A stretch of DNA of 34,966 nucleotides from Planctomycetota bacterium. Lineage in GTDB: Bacteria; Planctomycetota; UBA1135; JAKEFM01. The DNA lies in assembly GCA_022616055.1 (NCBI GenBank), contig JAKEFM010000211.1, positions 1 to 34,966 of the forward strand. Direction: 5' to 3'. The position numbers and the translations under genes were made by a program. Each line of letters opens with the position of its first letter. Within the stretch, counting starts at the first letter, position 1. Below the pieces are notes generated by a model. The model saw only the letters and a list, made by a program, of their open reading frames with translations, was not told where the DNA came from and searched no databases. Positions 22,016-30,078 of the stretch are shown piece after piece.

Positions 22016-23673
22016 CCGCGATCCGCCGCGAGCCCCTCGAGGCGGTCGATGCGGCCCGAGGGCCAGCGCACCTCGAGGCGATCGACGCGGGTCGCGTCCC
22101 CGAGCCCGACGTGGACGCGCGGATCGCTCGCGCAGAGGTAGGAGTAGCCCGACTTGGAGCAGCGGCGGAGCGTCCGGCCGCCGGCCGTGACCCGGAGGTC
22201 CGCCCCGAGCCCGTCGCGCGCGCTGCGGGCGCCGACGAGCCGGAAGCTCACCCAGTGGCGGCCCGGGACCCCCCCGTTCCGGAGGATCTCGACCCGCTCG
22301 CCGACGCTCGTGAGGACGACGTCGACGAACCCGTCGTCGTCGAGGTCGCCGAAGGCGGCTCCCCGGCCGACCCGCCGCTTCCCGAAGACCGGTCCCGCGC
22401 GGGCGGAGACGTCCTCGAAGGTCCCCTTCCCGCGGTTGCGCATCAGGAACGCGGGCTGGCGGTAGGTCTGGCCGGTGTCGACCTCCTCGACGTTGTCGAC
22501 GACATGCCCGTTCACGAAGAGGAGGTCGAGCGCGCCGTCGTCGTCCGCGTCGAAGAAGCCCGCGCCGAACCCGACCCAGGGGAGCGACACGGCGGCGAGA
22601 CCGGAGGTCTCCGTCACGTCCTCGAAGGTCCCCCCCCCGAGGTTGCGCGACATCGTGTTCGTCTCCTGGTTGAGGTTCGTCACGACGAGGTCGAGCCGGC
22701 CGTCCCCGTCGAAGTCCGCGGCGTCGGTCCCCATTCCCGCCTGCGCCCTCCCCGCCGCCGAGTAGGCGACCCCGGCGACGAGGGCGACGTCCTCGTAGGT
22801 CCAGTCCCCGCGCCCCCGGTAGAGGTGGTTCGGCGTCGAGTCGTTCGCGACGAAGAGGTCGGGGAGGCCGTCCTCGTCGAAGTCGCCGGCCACGACGCCG
22901 AGCCCCTTCCCCTCGGTCGGGCCCGCCAGCGCGACGCCCCCCTCCCGCCCGCGCTCGACGAAGGTCCCGTCCCCCTCGTTGCGGTAGAAGAGGTCCTCGA
23001 GCCCCTCGAAGGTGTCGGGGTGGCAGTAGCCGCGGCGGCCGGCCCGCAGGCACCTCGGATGCGTCGCGTACTCCACCTTCACGTAGCGGGCGACGTAGAG
23101 GTCGAGGTCCCCGTCGAGGTCGGCGTCGAGGAAGGTCGCGCTCGTCGACCAGCCCCGGTCGCCGAGGCCCGAGGAGCCCGTGCGGTCCTCGAAGCGGCCT
23201 CCGAGGTTGCGGAGGAAGAGGTCGGGACCGTCGTTCGCGAGGAAGAGGTCGGGGTCGCCGTCCCCGTCGGCGTCCCCCGCCGCGCACCCCTGGCCATAGC
23301 CCGACCCCGCGGCCCCGGACTCCCCCGAGACGTCGCGGAAGCGCAGCCCTCCCTCGTTGCGGAAGAGGCGGTTCGGCGGCCGGGGGGAGGGATCCTGCGG
23401 CGGCGGCGCCCCCTGGACCAGGTAGAGGTCGAGATCCCCGTCCCCGTCCGCGTCGAGGAGCGCCGCCCCCCCTCCCATCGTCTCGATGAGGTACTTCTCC
23501 GGAGTCGGGAAGTTCCTGTGCAGGAAGTCGACGCCGGCGGCGGGCGCCCGGTCCTCGAAGACGGGGAAGGCGGAGGCGGGGGCCGGCGGGGCCCCGGGCC
23601 GTCTCCACCGGAGGAATCCGTAGACCGCGGCGCCGAGGAGCCCCGCGGCGAGGAGGGGGGCGAGGCGCTTCAA
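21976..23673 (-). CDS. FG-GAP/VCBS repeat protein with ASPIC/UnbV C-terminal domain
   Basis: A 565-residue protein starting at TTG 23673, whose TTGA overlaps the TPR gene stop; GGGAG lies about 6 nt before. Residues 1-20 form a signal anchor. From ~70 to 470, FG-GAP/VCBS blades recur with calcium-loop motifs such as DADGDGDLDLYL and DFDEDGLPDLFVANDS, separated by NEGG/GRFEDRTG strands, as in an integrin-like propeller. Residues ~481-561 form the UnbV domain (DGLGADLRVTAGG, YSYLCASDPRVHVGLG, VDRLEVRWPSG). Such proteins are exported. The function of ASPIC/UnbV proteins is poorly known. Translational coupling with the TPR protein suggests they work together. Confidence 0.9.
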   Translation of the reverse strand: MKRLAPLLAAGLLGAAVYGFLRWRRPGAPPAPASAFPVFEDRAPAAGVDFLHRNFPTPEKYLIETMGGGAALLDADGDGDLDLYLVQGAPPPQDPSPRPPNRLFRNEGGLRFRDVSGESGAAGSGYGQGCAAGDADGDGDPDLFLANDGPDLFLRNLGGRFEDRTGSSGLGDRGWSTSATFLDADLDGDLDLYVARYVKVEYATHPRCLRAGRRGYCHPDTFEGLEDLFYRNEGDGTFVERGREGGVALAGPTEGKGLGVVAGDFDEDGLPDLFVANDSTPNHLYRGRGDWTYEDVALVAGVAYSAAGRAQAGMGTDAADFDGDGRLDLVVTNLNQETNTMSRNLGGGTFEDVTETSGLAAVSLPWVGFGAGFFDADDDGALDLLFVNGHVVDNVEEVDTGQTYRQPAFLMRNRGKGTFEDVSARAGPVFGKRRVGRGAAFGDLDDDGFVDVVLTSVGERVEILRNGGVPGRHWVSFRLVGARSARDGLGADLRVTAGGRTLRRCSKSGYSYLCASDPRVHVGLGDATRVDRLEVRWPSGRIDRLEGLAADRGYVLLEGREGPVP

Positions 23674-24863
23674 CGACCGCTCCCGCGCGTCGCGGGGAGC
23701 GCCCCGATCTCCGTCTCGAGCGCGAGCGCCCCCGCGTTCCCCGGGCTCCGGGCCAGCACCTCGCGCACCTCCTCCGCCGCGGGTCCGAGGCGGCGGGCCC
23801 CGAGGTGGGAGCGGGCGAGGTCGAGCCGGACGGAGAGGTCCTCCGGTGCGAGCGCCTTCGCCCTCGCGAGGATCGCCGCGGCGGACTCGAAGTGGCGCAG
23901 GGCGAGCTCCGCCCTCCCGAAGAGGGCGAGGGTCCTCCCCCTCGTCGCGGGATCGTCGGGGAGATCGATCAGCCAGCCGATCGCGGCGGCGGGCTCCCCG
24001 AGCGAGAGGAGCGCCTCGGCGAGCTCGAAGCGCGCCGCGAGATCCCCCGGGTAGGCCTTGAGCCGGTTCCGCAGGGCTTCCTGGCGCTCCTCGAGCGTCG
24101 AGATCTCGCGGAAGCGCGCCAGCGCCGCCCGGCCCTCCTCCGCCCGGCCCGCCGCGGCATACGCCCGGGCGAGGCGGTACCAGGCGCCGCGGTGCGACGG
24201 CTTCTCCCGGACGACCCGCTCCCACTCCGCGATCGCCTCGCCGGGGCGGGGACCGCGCTCGAGCACGGTCCCGAGCCGGAACCTCGCCTCGACGCGACCC
24301 GGATCGAGGGCGAGCGCCTCGCGGAACTCCGGCTCGGCCTCCCGGTCGCGCCCGAGGAGCGCGAGCGACTCGCCGAGCTCCTGGCGGATCTCGGCGTCCC
24401 TGGGGCAGCGCTCGATCCCCTTGCGGAGGAGGCCCACCGATTCGTCCGTCCGGGAGGTGCCGCGGAGGACCTGGGCGAGGACGGCGTAGGCGCCGGCCGA
24501 CTCGGGCTGGAGCTCGATCGCCCGCCGGAGGTCCGCCTCCGCCTCCCGGGCCTTCCCGATCCGGTGGTGGACGTACCCTCGCATCGTCCGGACTCCGGCG
24601 TGATCCGGGACGGCCCGCGCGTAGCGGTCGAGGGGGACGAGCGCCTCCTCGAACCGGCCGAGGAGGAGGAGGGATCGCGCGACCCCCTGGAGCGCGCCGG
24701 GTTCCTCGGGCTTCCGGGCGAGGACCGAGGAGAAGTGGCGCAGCGCCTCCGCCGGGTCGTTGCGGTCGAGGCTCGCGCGGCCCGCCGCGATCGCCGCGGC
24801 GTCGTCCTGGGGGGAGGAGGGGGGCGGCCCGAGGATCGCCGCGGCGAGGAGGAATCCCCTCAC
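23670..24863 (-). CDS. Exported TPR-repeat protein
   Basis: A 397-residue protein starting at GTG 24863. The first ~18 residues look like a signal peptide (MRGFLLAAAILGPPPSS). The rest is nearly all tetratricopeptide repeats, about nine to ten 34-residue units with the W-L-G-Y-A-F-A-P pattern (e.g. RRAIELQPESAGAYAVLAQVL, shortened). It is likely a periplasmic protein-interaction scaffold. It lies 28 nt after the YhhQ-type gene and overlaps the ASPIC gene by 4 nt. Pairing of TPR proteins with ASPIC/UnbV FG-GAP proteins is common in this type of genome. Confidence 0.88.
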   Translation of the reverse strand: MRGFLLAAAILGPPPSSPQDDAAAIAAGRASLDRNDPAEALRHFSSVLARKPEEPGALQGVARSLLLLGRFEEALVPLDRYARAVPDHAGVRTMRGYVHHRIGKAREAEADLRRAIELQPESAGAYAVLAQVLRGTSRTDESVGLLRKGIERCPRDAEIRQELGESLALLGRDREAEPEFREALALDPGRVEARFRLGTVLERGPRPGEAIAEWERVVREKPSHRGAWYRLARAYAAAGRAEEGRAALARFREISTLEERQEALRNRLKAYPGDLAARFELAEALLSLGEPAAAIGWLIDLPDDPATRGRTLALFGRAELALRHFESAAAILARAKALAPEDLSVRLDLARSHLGARRLGPAAEEVREVLARSPGNAGALALETEIGALPATRGSGR

Positions 24864-24891
24864 GCTCCGAGGGCCTCCCGGGCCGGCCGCT

Positions 24892-25605
24892 TCACCGCGC
24901 CCCGGGAACCCCCGGGCCCCGCCGCTGCACGGAGAAGACGCAAAACGGGTTGTAGTTCGTGGTCGCGGGGGAGTCGATCGAGTCGAGACCCTCGACCCGC
25001 TTCACCCAGTTGGCGAAGGGGATGCTGAAGGGGAGCGCCGCGGCCTCGTAGAGGACCTTCGCGACGTAGAGCGTCGCGAGGGTCCGCCAGAGGTCCCCCG
25101 ACGGGATCGTCCCGGTGTAGGCGACGACCATGAAGATCGCGGAGTCGACCCCCTCCCCGACGATCGTCGAGGCGAGGAACCTCCACCCCTGGCGCAGCCC
25201 GCCCCTCCCCGCGTCGCGGTACTTCATCCTCGAGAGCACGAAGCTGTTCGCGAACTCGCCGCACAGGTAGGCGGCGAAGCTCGCGAGCGCGATGCGCGGA
25301 GCGAACCCGAGGATCGCGTCGTAGGCCGCCTGGTTCGGCCAGGAGGCGGCCGGGGGGAGCGCGCCGACGGCGGCGAGGGTCAGGGCGGCGAGACCCTGGC
25401 AGGCGAGCCCGGTCCAGATGATCCGGCGGGAGCCGTCGTACCCGTACACCTCCGTGAGGACGTCGTTCAGGATGAAGACGAGCGGGAAGATGACCGTCCC
25501 CCCCGGAAGCTGGAGGGGACCGATCGAGAAGATCTTCGTCGACGCCACCGGGACGGTGGCGAGGACGGCGGAGAAGATCCCCGCGAAGACGCCGTAGAGC
25601 CGCAC
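24892..25605 (-). CDS. yhhQ: YhhQ/VUT-family queuosine precursor transporter
   Basis: A 237-residue integral membrane protein with about six helices. The signature FILNDVLTEVYGYDGSRR is clear (residues ~44-61), along with FAAYLCGEFANSFVLSRMK and STIVGEGVDSAIFMVVAYTG. The family imports queuine/preQ0-type precursors for tRNA queuosine. The start GTG 25605 places the first helix at residue 3; the frame is open far upstream, but that part overlaps the regulator gene in another frame. The gene lies 32 nt after the regulator and 28 nt before the TPR gene. No queuosine enzyme gene or preQ1 riboswitch is seen nearby. Confidence 0.88.
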   Translation of the reverse strand: MRLYGVFAGIFSAVLATVPVASTKIFSIGPLQLPGGTVIFPLVFILNDVLTEVYGYDGSRRIIWTGLACQGLAALTLAAVGALPPAASWPNQAAYDAILGFAPRIALASFAAYLCGEFANSFVLSRMKYRDAGRGGLRQGWRFLASTIVGEGVDSAIFMVVAYTGTIPSGDLWRTLATLYVAKVLYEAAALPFSIPFANWVKRVEGLDSIDSPATTNYNPFCVFSVQRRGPGVPGAR

Positions 25606-25637
25606 GCCGGTCCGCCCGGGACGCCTCGCCCCGCCCC

Positions 25638-26534
25638 CTACGACCTCGCGTCCACCGAGGCCATCCAGGCGGTCACGCGGTCGATCAGCTCGAGGAGGTC
25701 CGGATCGGAGAGGCGCAAGGCGAAGCGCGTCTTGCCGTGGTGGCGGAGGTTCTGGAAGCCGACGGCCCTCGATCGCGCCTTCGGGTCGGCGACGACGTAG
25801 TCGGCGTGGAGCCAGGTGAACGCCGCCGGGGGGACCCACAGCGCCTGGGCGAGCCGCTCGACCTTCACGCGGCTCCCCCCCTCCGACGCGAGCCGCTCCC
25901 GGAAGGCCTCGAAGCGCGCCTCCGTCTCCCGGTGGATGAAGTACGTGTACCGGACGCCCCGCTTCAGGTTCTCGACGACGGCGCCGTGCATCCGCTCGTC
26001 CTCGTCGTCGAGGAAGTAGGGGGCGATGACCCAGAAGGTCTCCAGCCCCTCGACGGAGCGCTGCCAGTTCGCGATCCCCTCCACGTCGAGGATCTGGACC
26101 TCCCGGAGGAGGGACGCGCGGGAACGCACCTGGTCGGCCTCGAGGCCGCTCGCCCGGCCGATCCGCGCGGCCGGGGTGAGCGCCGCCTCGACGAGCCCCC
26201 AGCGCTCGGAGGTCTCCGGCGCCTCCTCCCCCAGCGCCTTGTCGAACTTCGCCTTCGCGAGGCGCAGCATCATCCCGAAGAAGTCGACGCCGTAGAGGGA
26301 GGCGAGCGCGGCGAGGACGTCCGTCGAGGGGTCCTGCACCCGCCCCGTCTCGTAGTGGGCGAGGAGCCCCTGCGAGAACTTGACCCTCCGGCGCCCGAGG
26401 TCCCGCACGACCGCCCGCTGGGAGCGGAACCCCGCCCGCTCCCGGCAGGCCCGGAGGTACGCCCCGAACTGGGAGACCGGATGTGGAAGCCGTCGCTTCG
26501 CGCTCTCTCTCATCTCGTGCCGGGAACTCGCCAT
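25638..26534 (-). CDS. XRE-family HTH regulator with unknown C-terminal sensor domain
   Basis: A 298-residue protein if started at the ATG of MASSRHEM; an ATG seven codons later is equally possible and neither has a clear SD. Residues ~20-85 are an XRE-type HTH (FGAYLRACRERAGF ... SQGLLAHYETGRVQDPSTDVLAALASLYGVD). The C-terminal ~190 residues (EGLETFWVIAPYFLDDED, NLKRGVRYTYFIHR, FTWLHADYVVADPK, ending in a TRFAL helix-strand) look like an alpha/beta sensor domain, reminiscent of inactive PLD-like regulator domains. First gene of a probable four-gene operon. Confidence 0.75.
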   Translation of the reverse strand: MASSRHEMRESAKRRLPHPVSQFGAYLRACRERAGFRSQRAVVRDLGRRRVKFSQGLLAHYETGRVQDPSTDVLAALASLYGVDFFGMMLRLAKAKFDKALGEEAPETSERWGLVEAALTPAARIGRASGLEADQVRSRASLLREVQILDVEGIANWQRSVEGLETFWVIAPYFLDDEDERMHGAVVENLKRGVRYTYFIHRETEARFEAFRERLASEGGSRVKVERLAQALWVPPAAFTWLHADYVVADPKARSRAVGFQNLRHHGKTRFALRLSDPDLLELIDRVTAWMASVDARS

Positions 26535-26793
26535 CGGCCCGGCTGGAGCCAGGGCATGGTCCAGGCTCCAGCGCAACACCCCGAACGAATACCAATGTTA
26601 CTCACCTCGTACGGATCGTGGAAGCGACCCCTTGCAAGGGGGTCCCCCCGGCCGTACAAGAGCCTGAGGAGCCGCCGCTCGCTGTACCCATCCCCCCTCA
26701 ACACTCTCCTTACCTACCACCCTCTCTCGCGGCGGCTCCACTTTCCTTCCCGTCGGATCCCGGTGCGGCGGACCGGGCCGGGAGCCGGGGATC
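26535..26793. other. AT-richer intergenic region with a 14-bp palindrome
   Basis: About 260 nt with lower GC than the surroundings. CCCCTTGCAAGGGG (26628-26641) is a perfect palindrome ~95 nt upstream of the XRE gene start, so it is a possible operator. The stretch should hold the promoter of the regulator operon; no convincing -35/-10 pair is seen. The right end carries the 3' flank of the GH2 gene, with no clear terminator. Confidence 0.4.
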
Positions 26794-29700
26794 TCAGGAG
26801 CCGGTCGTCCGCGGCGGGGCGACCCCGTCGGGGACCGCGATCCGGAACCAGAACCCGAGGCGGTGGTTCGCGTCGCAGATCCGGAGCAGGGCGGAGTTGC
26901 TCCCCCGCCGGAGGAGGACCCTCGCGCGGTCCTGGTCGGGATGCGGCTCGCGGTGATCGGACCGGTCGAGGACGAGTTCCCCGTTCCACCAGACCCGCTC
27001 GCCGTCGTCGGAGCCGACCCAGAGGTCGGCCTCCGCCTCGACGTCCGACTCGAACTCCGCGTACGCGTACACGGCGACCCGGTCCGCGCCGGGGTAGGCC
27101 CCCGCGAGGTCGACGAAGTCGGACGGCGAGTCGTGCGGGATCCAGCCCACCTCCCCTCCGTAGCCGTCGGGGTACCGGGCGTCCGGCCGGAAACCCCCCT
27201 CCGGAGGGTAGGTCGCCTTCCACCCCGACGTCGCGTTGTCGAAGGGTCCGGCGAGCCGCCAGGACCGCACGAACGACCCCCGCCGCATCGCGCGGTCGCC
27301 GTCGCGGTCGGCGTAGAGCCCGGAGTCGAGCCAGACCCGCTCGCCGAGGGGGGTCAGGCGACCGATCGGCCGGAAGAGGGGCGAGACGGCGTAGCGCAGG
27401 AGCGCGTCGACGAGGGAGCACGCCGCCGGGCCGCCGCCCGAGACGTCGAAGGCGGCGGCGAGGACGCCTCCCTCCCCCACCTTCGCCTCGACCAGGTAGG
27501 CGTCGGTCCGGCGCGGCGTCCGGCAGTCGATCCGGGGGGCGATCGCGACGAGCCCGTCCTCGCCGGAGAGGTCGACGGCGAGGTCGGGCTCCATCTCCAG
27601 GAACTGGAGGTCGGGGAATCCCTCGTGCGGGAAGCGGCCGAGGGCCGGATGACGCCCGAGCGCCGTCACGCTCTCGCGGCGGAAGAAGGCCCGCCGGTTC
27701 GGGACCGCGTCGGGGCCGAGGAGGAGGAGCCGGCCTCCCGCCCGCACCCAGGCCCGCGTCGATCCGGAGGGGACCCGCGAGACGACGAGGGCCGCGTCGC
27801 GCGGGACCTCGGGGGCGGCCGGATCGAGCCGCTCGAGGAATCGGAACTCCCGCGCGACGGCGGCGAGGGATCCCCCCGCGTCGTCGAGGAGGACGCGGCC
27901 TCCGGCGTCCTCGAGCAGCGTCGAGCGGTCGAAGACCCAGACCTTCCAGCGGTTTCCCCAGCGCCCCTCCTTCGCGACCGCCTCCGCCTCCAGGGAGTGC
28001 TCGCCGGGGCCCGCGTCCGCGGTCTCCAGGACCGCCTCCCCCGCGCGGACGACCGAACCGGGCTCGATCCGGCCGATGCCGAGCGATCCGCCGCGCCCGC
28101 CCGGCCCCTTCCACTCGACGCGCGCGTCCTCGAGCGGGCGCGCTCCCGAGTGTCGGACGAGGAGCGGGACGCTTAGGGCCTCCCCCTTCCATACCGCCCG
28201 GGCGGGCCATTCGGCCAGCACGGCGGTCTCCCCGTTGAACGGCAGGAACTCCCCGGGCCCCCACTTCGGCTGCCGCGCCTCGTCGAGCAGCCCGGAGCCG
28301 AGGTCGATGACGTCGTGGAGGTGCGTCACGACGAAGCCCGAGAGCTCCGGCCTCGCCCGGAACGCCTCGACGAGGAACTTCCGGTAGGCGAGGACCTGCC
28401 GCTTCGAGAGCCCCTCCATGCGCTCGTAGAGCGGCTCGGGCATCTGCGGCGCGGCCTCGACCTGGAACGGGCGCATCCACCACGGGGGAGCCCCGCCGTT
28501 GCGCTCGAGGATCCGCGGCAGGTTCTTGAACGTGTCGCCGTCGATCGTCTCCCCGAGGAGGAAGGGCTTCTCCCTCGTGCGGGCGACGCCTGCGGCGTCG
28601 AACCCGCGGAGTCGGCCCGGGTAGGGGTGGGCGCTCTGGAACTCGGCGAGGCGACTCGGTCCCAGCGGTCGAGGGGGCGGTCCGCCCCATCCCCCCGAGT
28701 TGTCGAGGAGGAGGCTGGAGGGACCCTTCTCCTTCACGGCGGCGAAGGCGCGGTCGACGAGCCTCCCGTCGAAATACCGCTTGTCCCACTCCGTCGAGAG
28801 GGAGGAGAGGACGATCGAGGGGTGGTGGCGCAGCGCCCGCGCCATCTCCCCGTACTCCCGGACGAGGGCCTCGCGGTTGGCGTCGTCGACCCGGATCTGC
28901 CAGTTCGGATACTCCTGCCAGAGGAGGATCCCCTCCTCGTCGGCGGCGCGGTACCAGGCCTCCGGGAAGACGACCAGGCAGGGCTTCACGCCGTTGAAGC
29001 CGAGCGCCCGCATCGCGGCGAACTCCTCCCGCGCGGTCGCGCCGTCGGGGGCCGGGGCGATCCGGTCGGGGTACCACCCCCAGTGGAGGACTCCGCGGAA
29101 CTCGATGGGCCGACCGTTGAGCAGGACCGCGTTCCCCTCGGCGCGGACCTCGCGCAGCCCGAAGCGCGCCGAGGCACGGTCCACCTCCCGCCCGTCGCGC
29201 TCGAGGGAGACGCTCCCCTCGTAGAGGTGGGGCCGCCCGGGCTCCCAGAGGACCGGCGCCTTGATCTCGATCGGGAGTCTCACCGGCACCGCCGCGCGCG
29301 CCGGGACGTAGAGGCTGACGGTCCGGTCCCCCTCTCCCTCGACGCGCCCCGTCACCGTGAAGCGCGACCCGCTCCCCCCGGCGTTCTTCACGACGACCTC
29401 GAGGTCGGCGAACGGCGGGTGCACCTTCCCTCGGGCGAAGAAGTCCTCCAGGGTGAGGTCGTCCTTCCCCTCGAGGGCGACCCCCTGCCAGATCCCCGCG
29501 TAGTTCGAGCCGACCAGCTGCACGAACCCCCGCGTCGCCCGCTCGCGGTGCTCGACCCTCACGGCGAGCGTGTTCGTCCCCGGGCGCGCCGACCCCGCAG
29601 CGTCGACGGTGAAGGGCGCCCAGCCCCCGACGTGGCCGCCGACCTCGGCGCCGTTCACGAAGACCCGCGCGGACCGCTCGACCGCCTCGAATCGGATCCG

Positions 29701-30015
29701 GACCCTCCTCCCGCGCCATTCCTCCGGGACCTCGAAGGTCCGCCGGTACCAGCCGATCGAGTGCTCCCCGTCCGGATGGCGGATCCCTCCCCCCGGAGCC
29801 GGGAAGCAGCCGGGCACCTTCCCGATCCCCCACGGCGCCCGCGCGGCGCCGGGCGAGTCGGGATCGAACCAGCGCTCGGCGAGCCCCCTGTCCTCGTCGT
29901 CGTAGGCGAGGTCCCAGATCCCGGCGAGATCGATCGAGTCGCGCCCCACGGCGCGCGGAAGGATAGCCACGCAGGCGAGGAGGGAGGCGGGGACCAGGAG
30001 GAGGAGGACGCGCAT
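26794..30015 (-). CDS. Secreted GH2-family glycoside hydrolase (beta-galactosidase/glucuronidase-like)
   Basis: A 1073-residue protein starting MRVLLLLVPASLLAC; the frame continues upstream, but the signal sequence and a divergent gene set the start. C15 in LLAC could be a lipobox. Domains: sugar-binding jelly roll ~30-185 (WYRRTFEVPEEW, RFEAVERSARVFVNGAEVG, GIWQGVALE), Ig-like ~186-290, TIM barrel ~295-600 (NGRPIEFRGVLHWG). The acid/base is E409 (SSLSTEWDKRY, where GH2 has NE) and the nucleophile E489 (PFLLGETIDGD). A long C-terminal part includes a domain near residue 1005 (WVGSDDGERVWWNGE) like a carbohydrate-binding sandwich. Asn before the acid/base Glu is replaced by Thr, so specificity is unclear. 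Acts outside the cytoplasm on plant or algal glycans. Confidence 0.88.
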   Translation of the reverse strand: MRVLLLLVPASLLACVAILPRAVGRDSIDLAGIWDLAYDDEDRGLAERWFDPDSPGAARAPWGIGKVPGCFPAPGGGIRHPDGEHSIGWYRRTFEVPEEWRGRRVRIRFEAVERSARVFVNGAEVGGHVGGWAPFTVDAAGSARPGTNTLAVRVEHRERATRGFVQLVGSNYAGIWQGVALEGKDDLTLEDFFARGKVHPPFADLEVVVKNAGGSGSRFTVTGRVEGEGDRTVSLYVPARAAVPVRLPIEIKAPVLWEPGRPHLYEGSVSLERDGREVDRASARFGLREVRAEGNAVLLNGRPIEFRGVLHWGWYPDRIAPAPDGATAREEFAAMRALGFNGVKPCLVVFPEAWYRAADEEGILLWQEYPNWQIRVDDANREALVREYGEMARALRHHPSIVLSSLSTEWDKRYFDGRLVDRAFAAVKEKGPSSLLLDNSGGWGGPPPRPLGPSRLAEFQSAHPYPGRLRGFDAAGVARTREKPFLLGETIDGDTFKNLPRILERNGGAPPWWMRPFQVEAAPQMPEPLYERMEGLSKRQVLAYRKFLVEAFRARPELSGFVVTHLHDVIDLGSGLLDEARQPKWGPGEFLPFNGETAVLAEWPARAVWKGEALSVPLLVRHSGARPLEDARVEWKGPGGRGGSLGIGRIEPGSVVRAGEAVLETADAGPGEHSLEAEAVAKEGRWGNRWKVWVFDRSTLLEDAGGRVLLDDAGGSLAAVAREFRFLERLDPAAPEVPRDAALVVSRVPSGSTRAWVRAGGRLLLLGPDAVPNRRAFFRRESVTALGRHPALGRFPHEGFPDLQFLEMEPDLAVDLSGEDGLVAIAPRIDCRTPRRTDAYLVEAKVGEGGVLAAAFDVSGGGPAACSLVDALLRYAVSPLFRPIGRLTPLGERVWLDSGLYADRDGDRAMRRGSFVRSWRLAGPFDNATSGWKATYPPEGGFRPDARYPDGYGGEVGWIPHDSPSDFVDLAGAYPGADRVAVYAYAEFESDVEAEADLWVGSDDGERVWWNGELVLDRSDHREPHPDQDRARVLLRRGSNSALLRICDANHRLGFWFRIAVPDGVAPPRTTGS

Positions 30016-30078
30016 GCGAGGGCCCGGGCGACCGGGGAGCGATATCCTCGCCTCCCCTCGTTCCAGAGCCAGCGGTCC

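Noticed and set aside
24892..26595. The N-terminal half of the long frame containing the YhhQ-like protein
   Set aside because: It overlaps the XRE regulator in another frame; family similarity begins only at the GTG of 25605.
24892..26793. PreQ1 riboswitch for the queuosine-precursor transporter
   Set aside because: The gap before the transporter is only 32 nt and very GC-rich, too short for a preQ1 aptamer.
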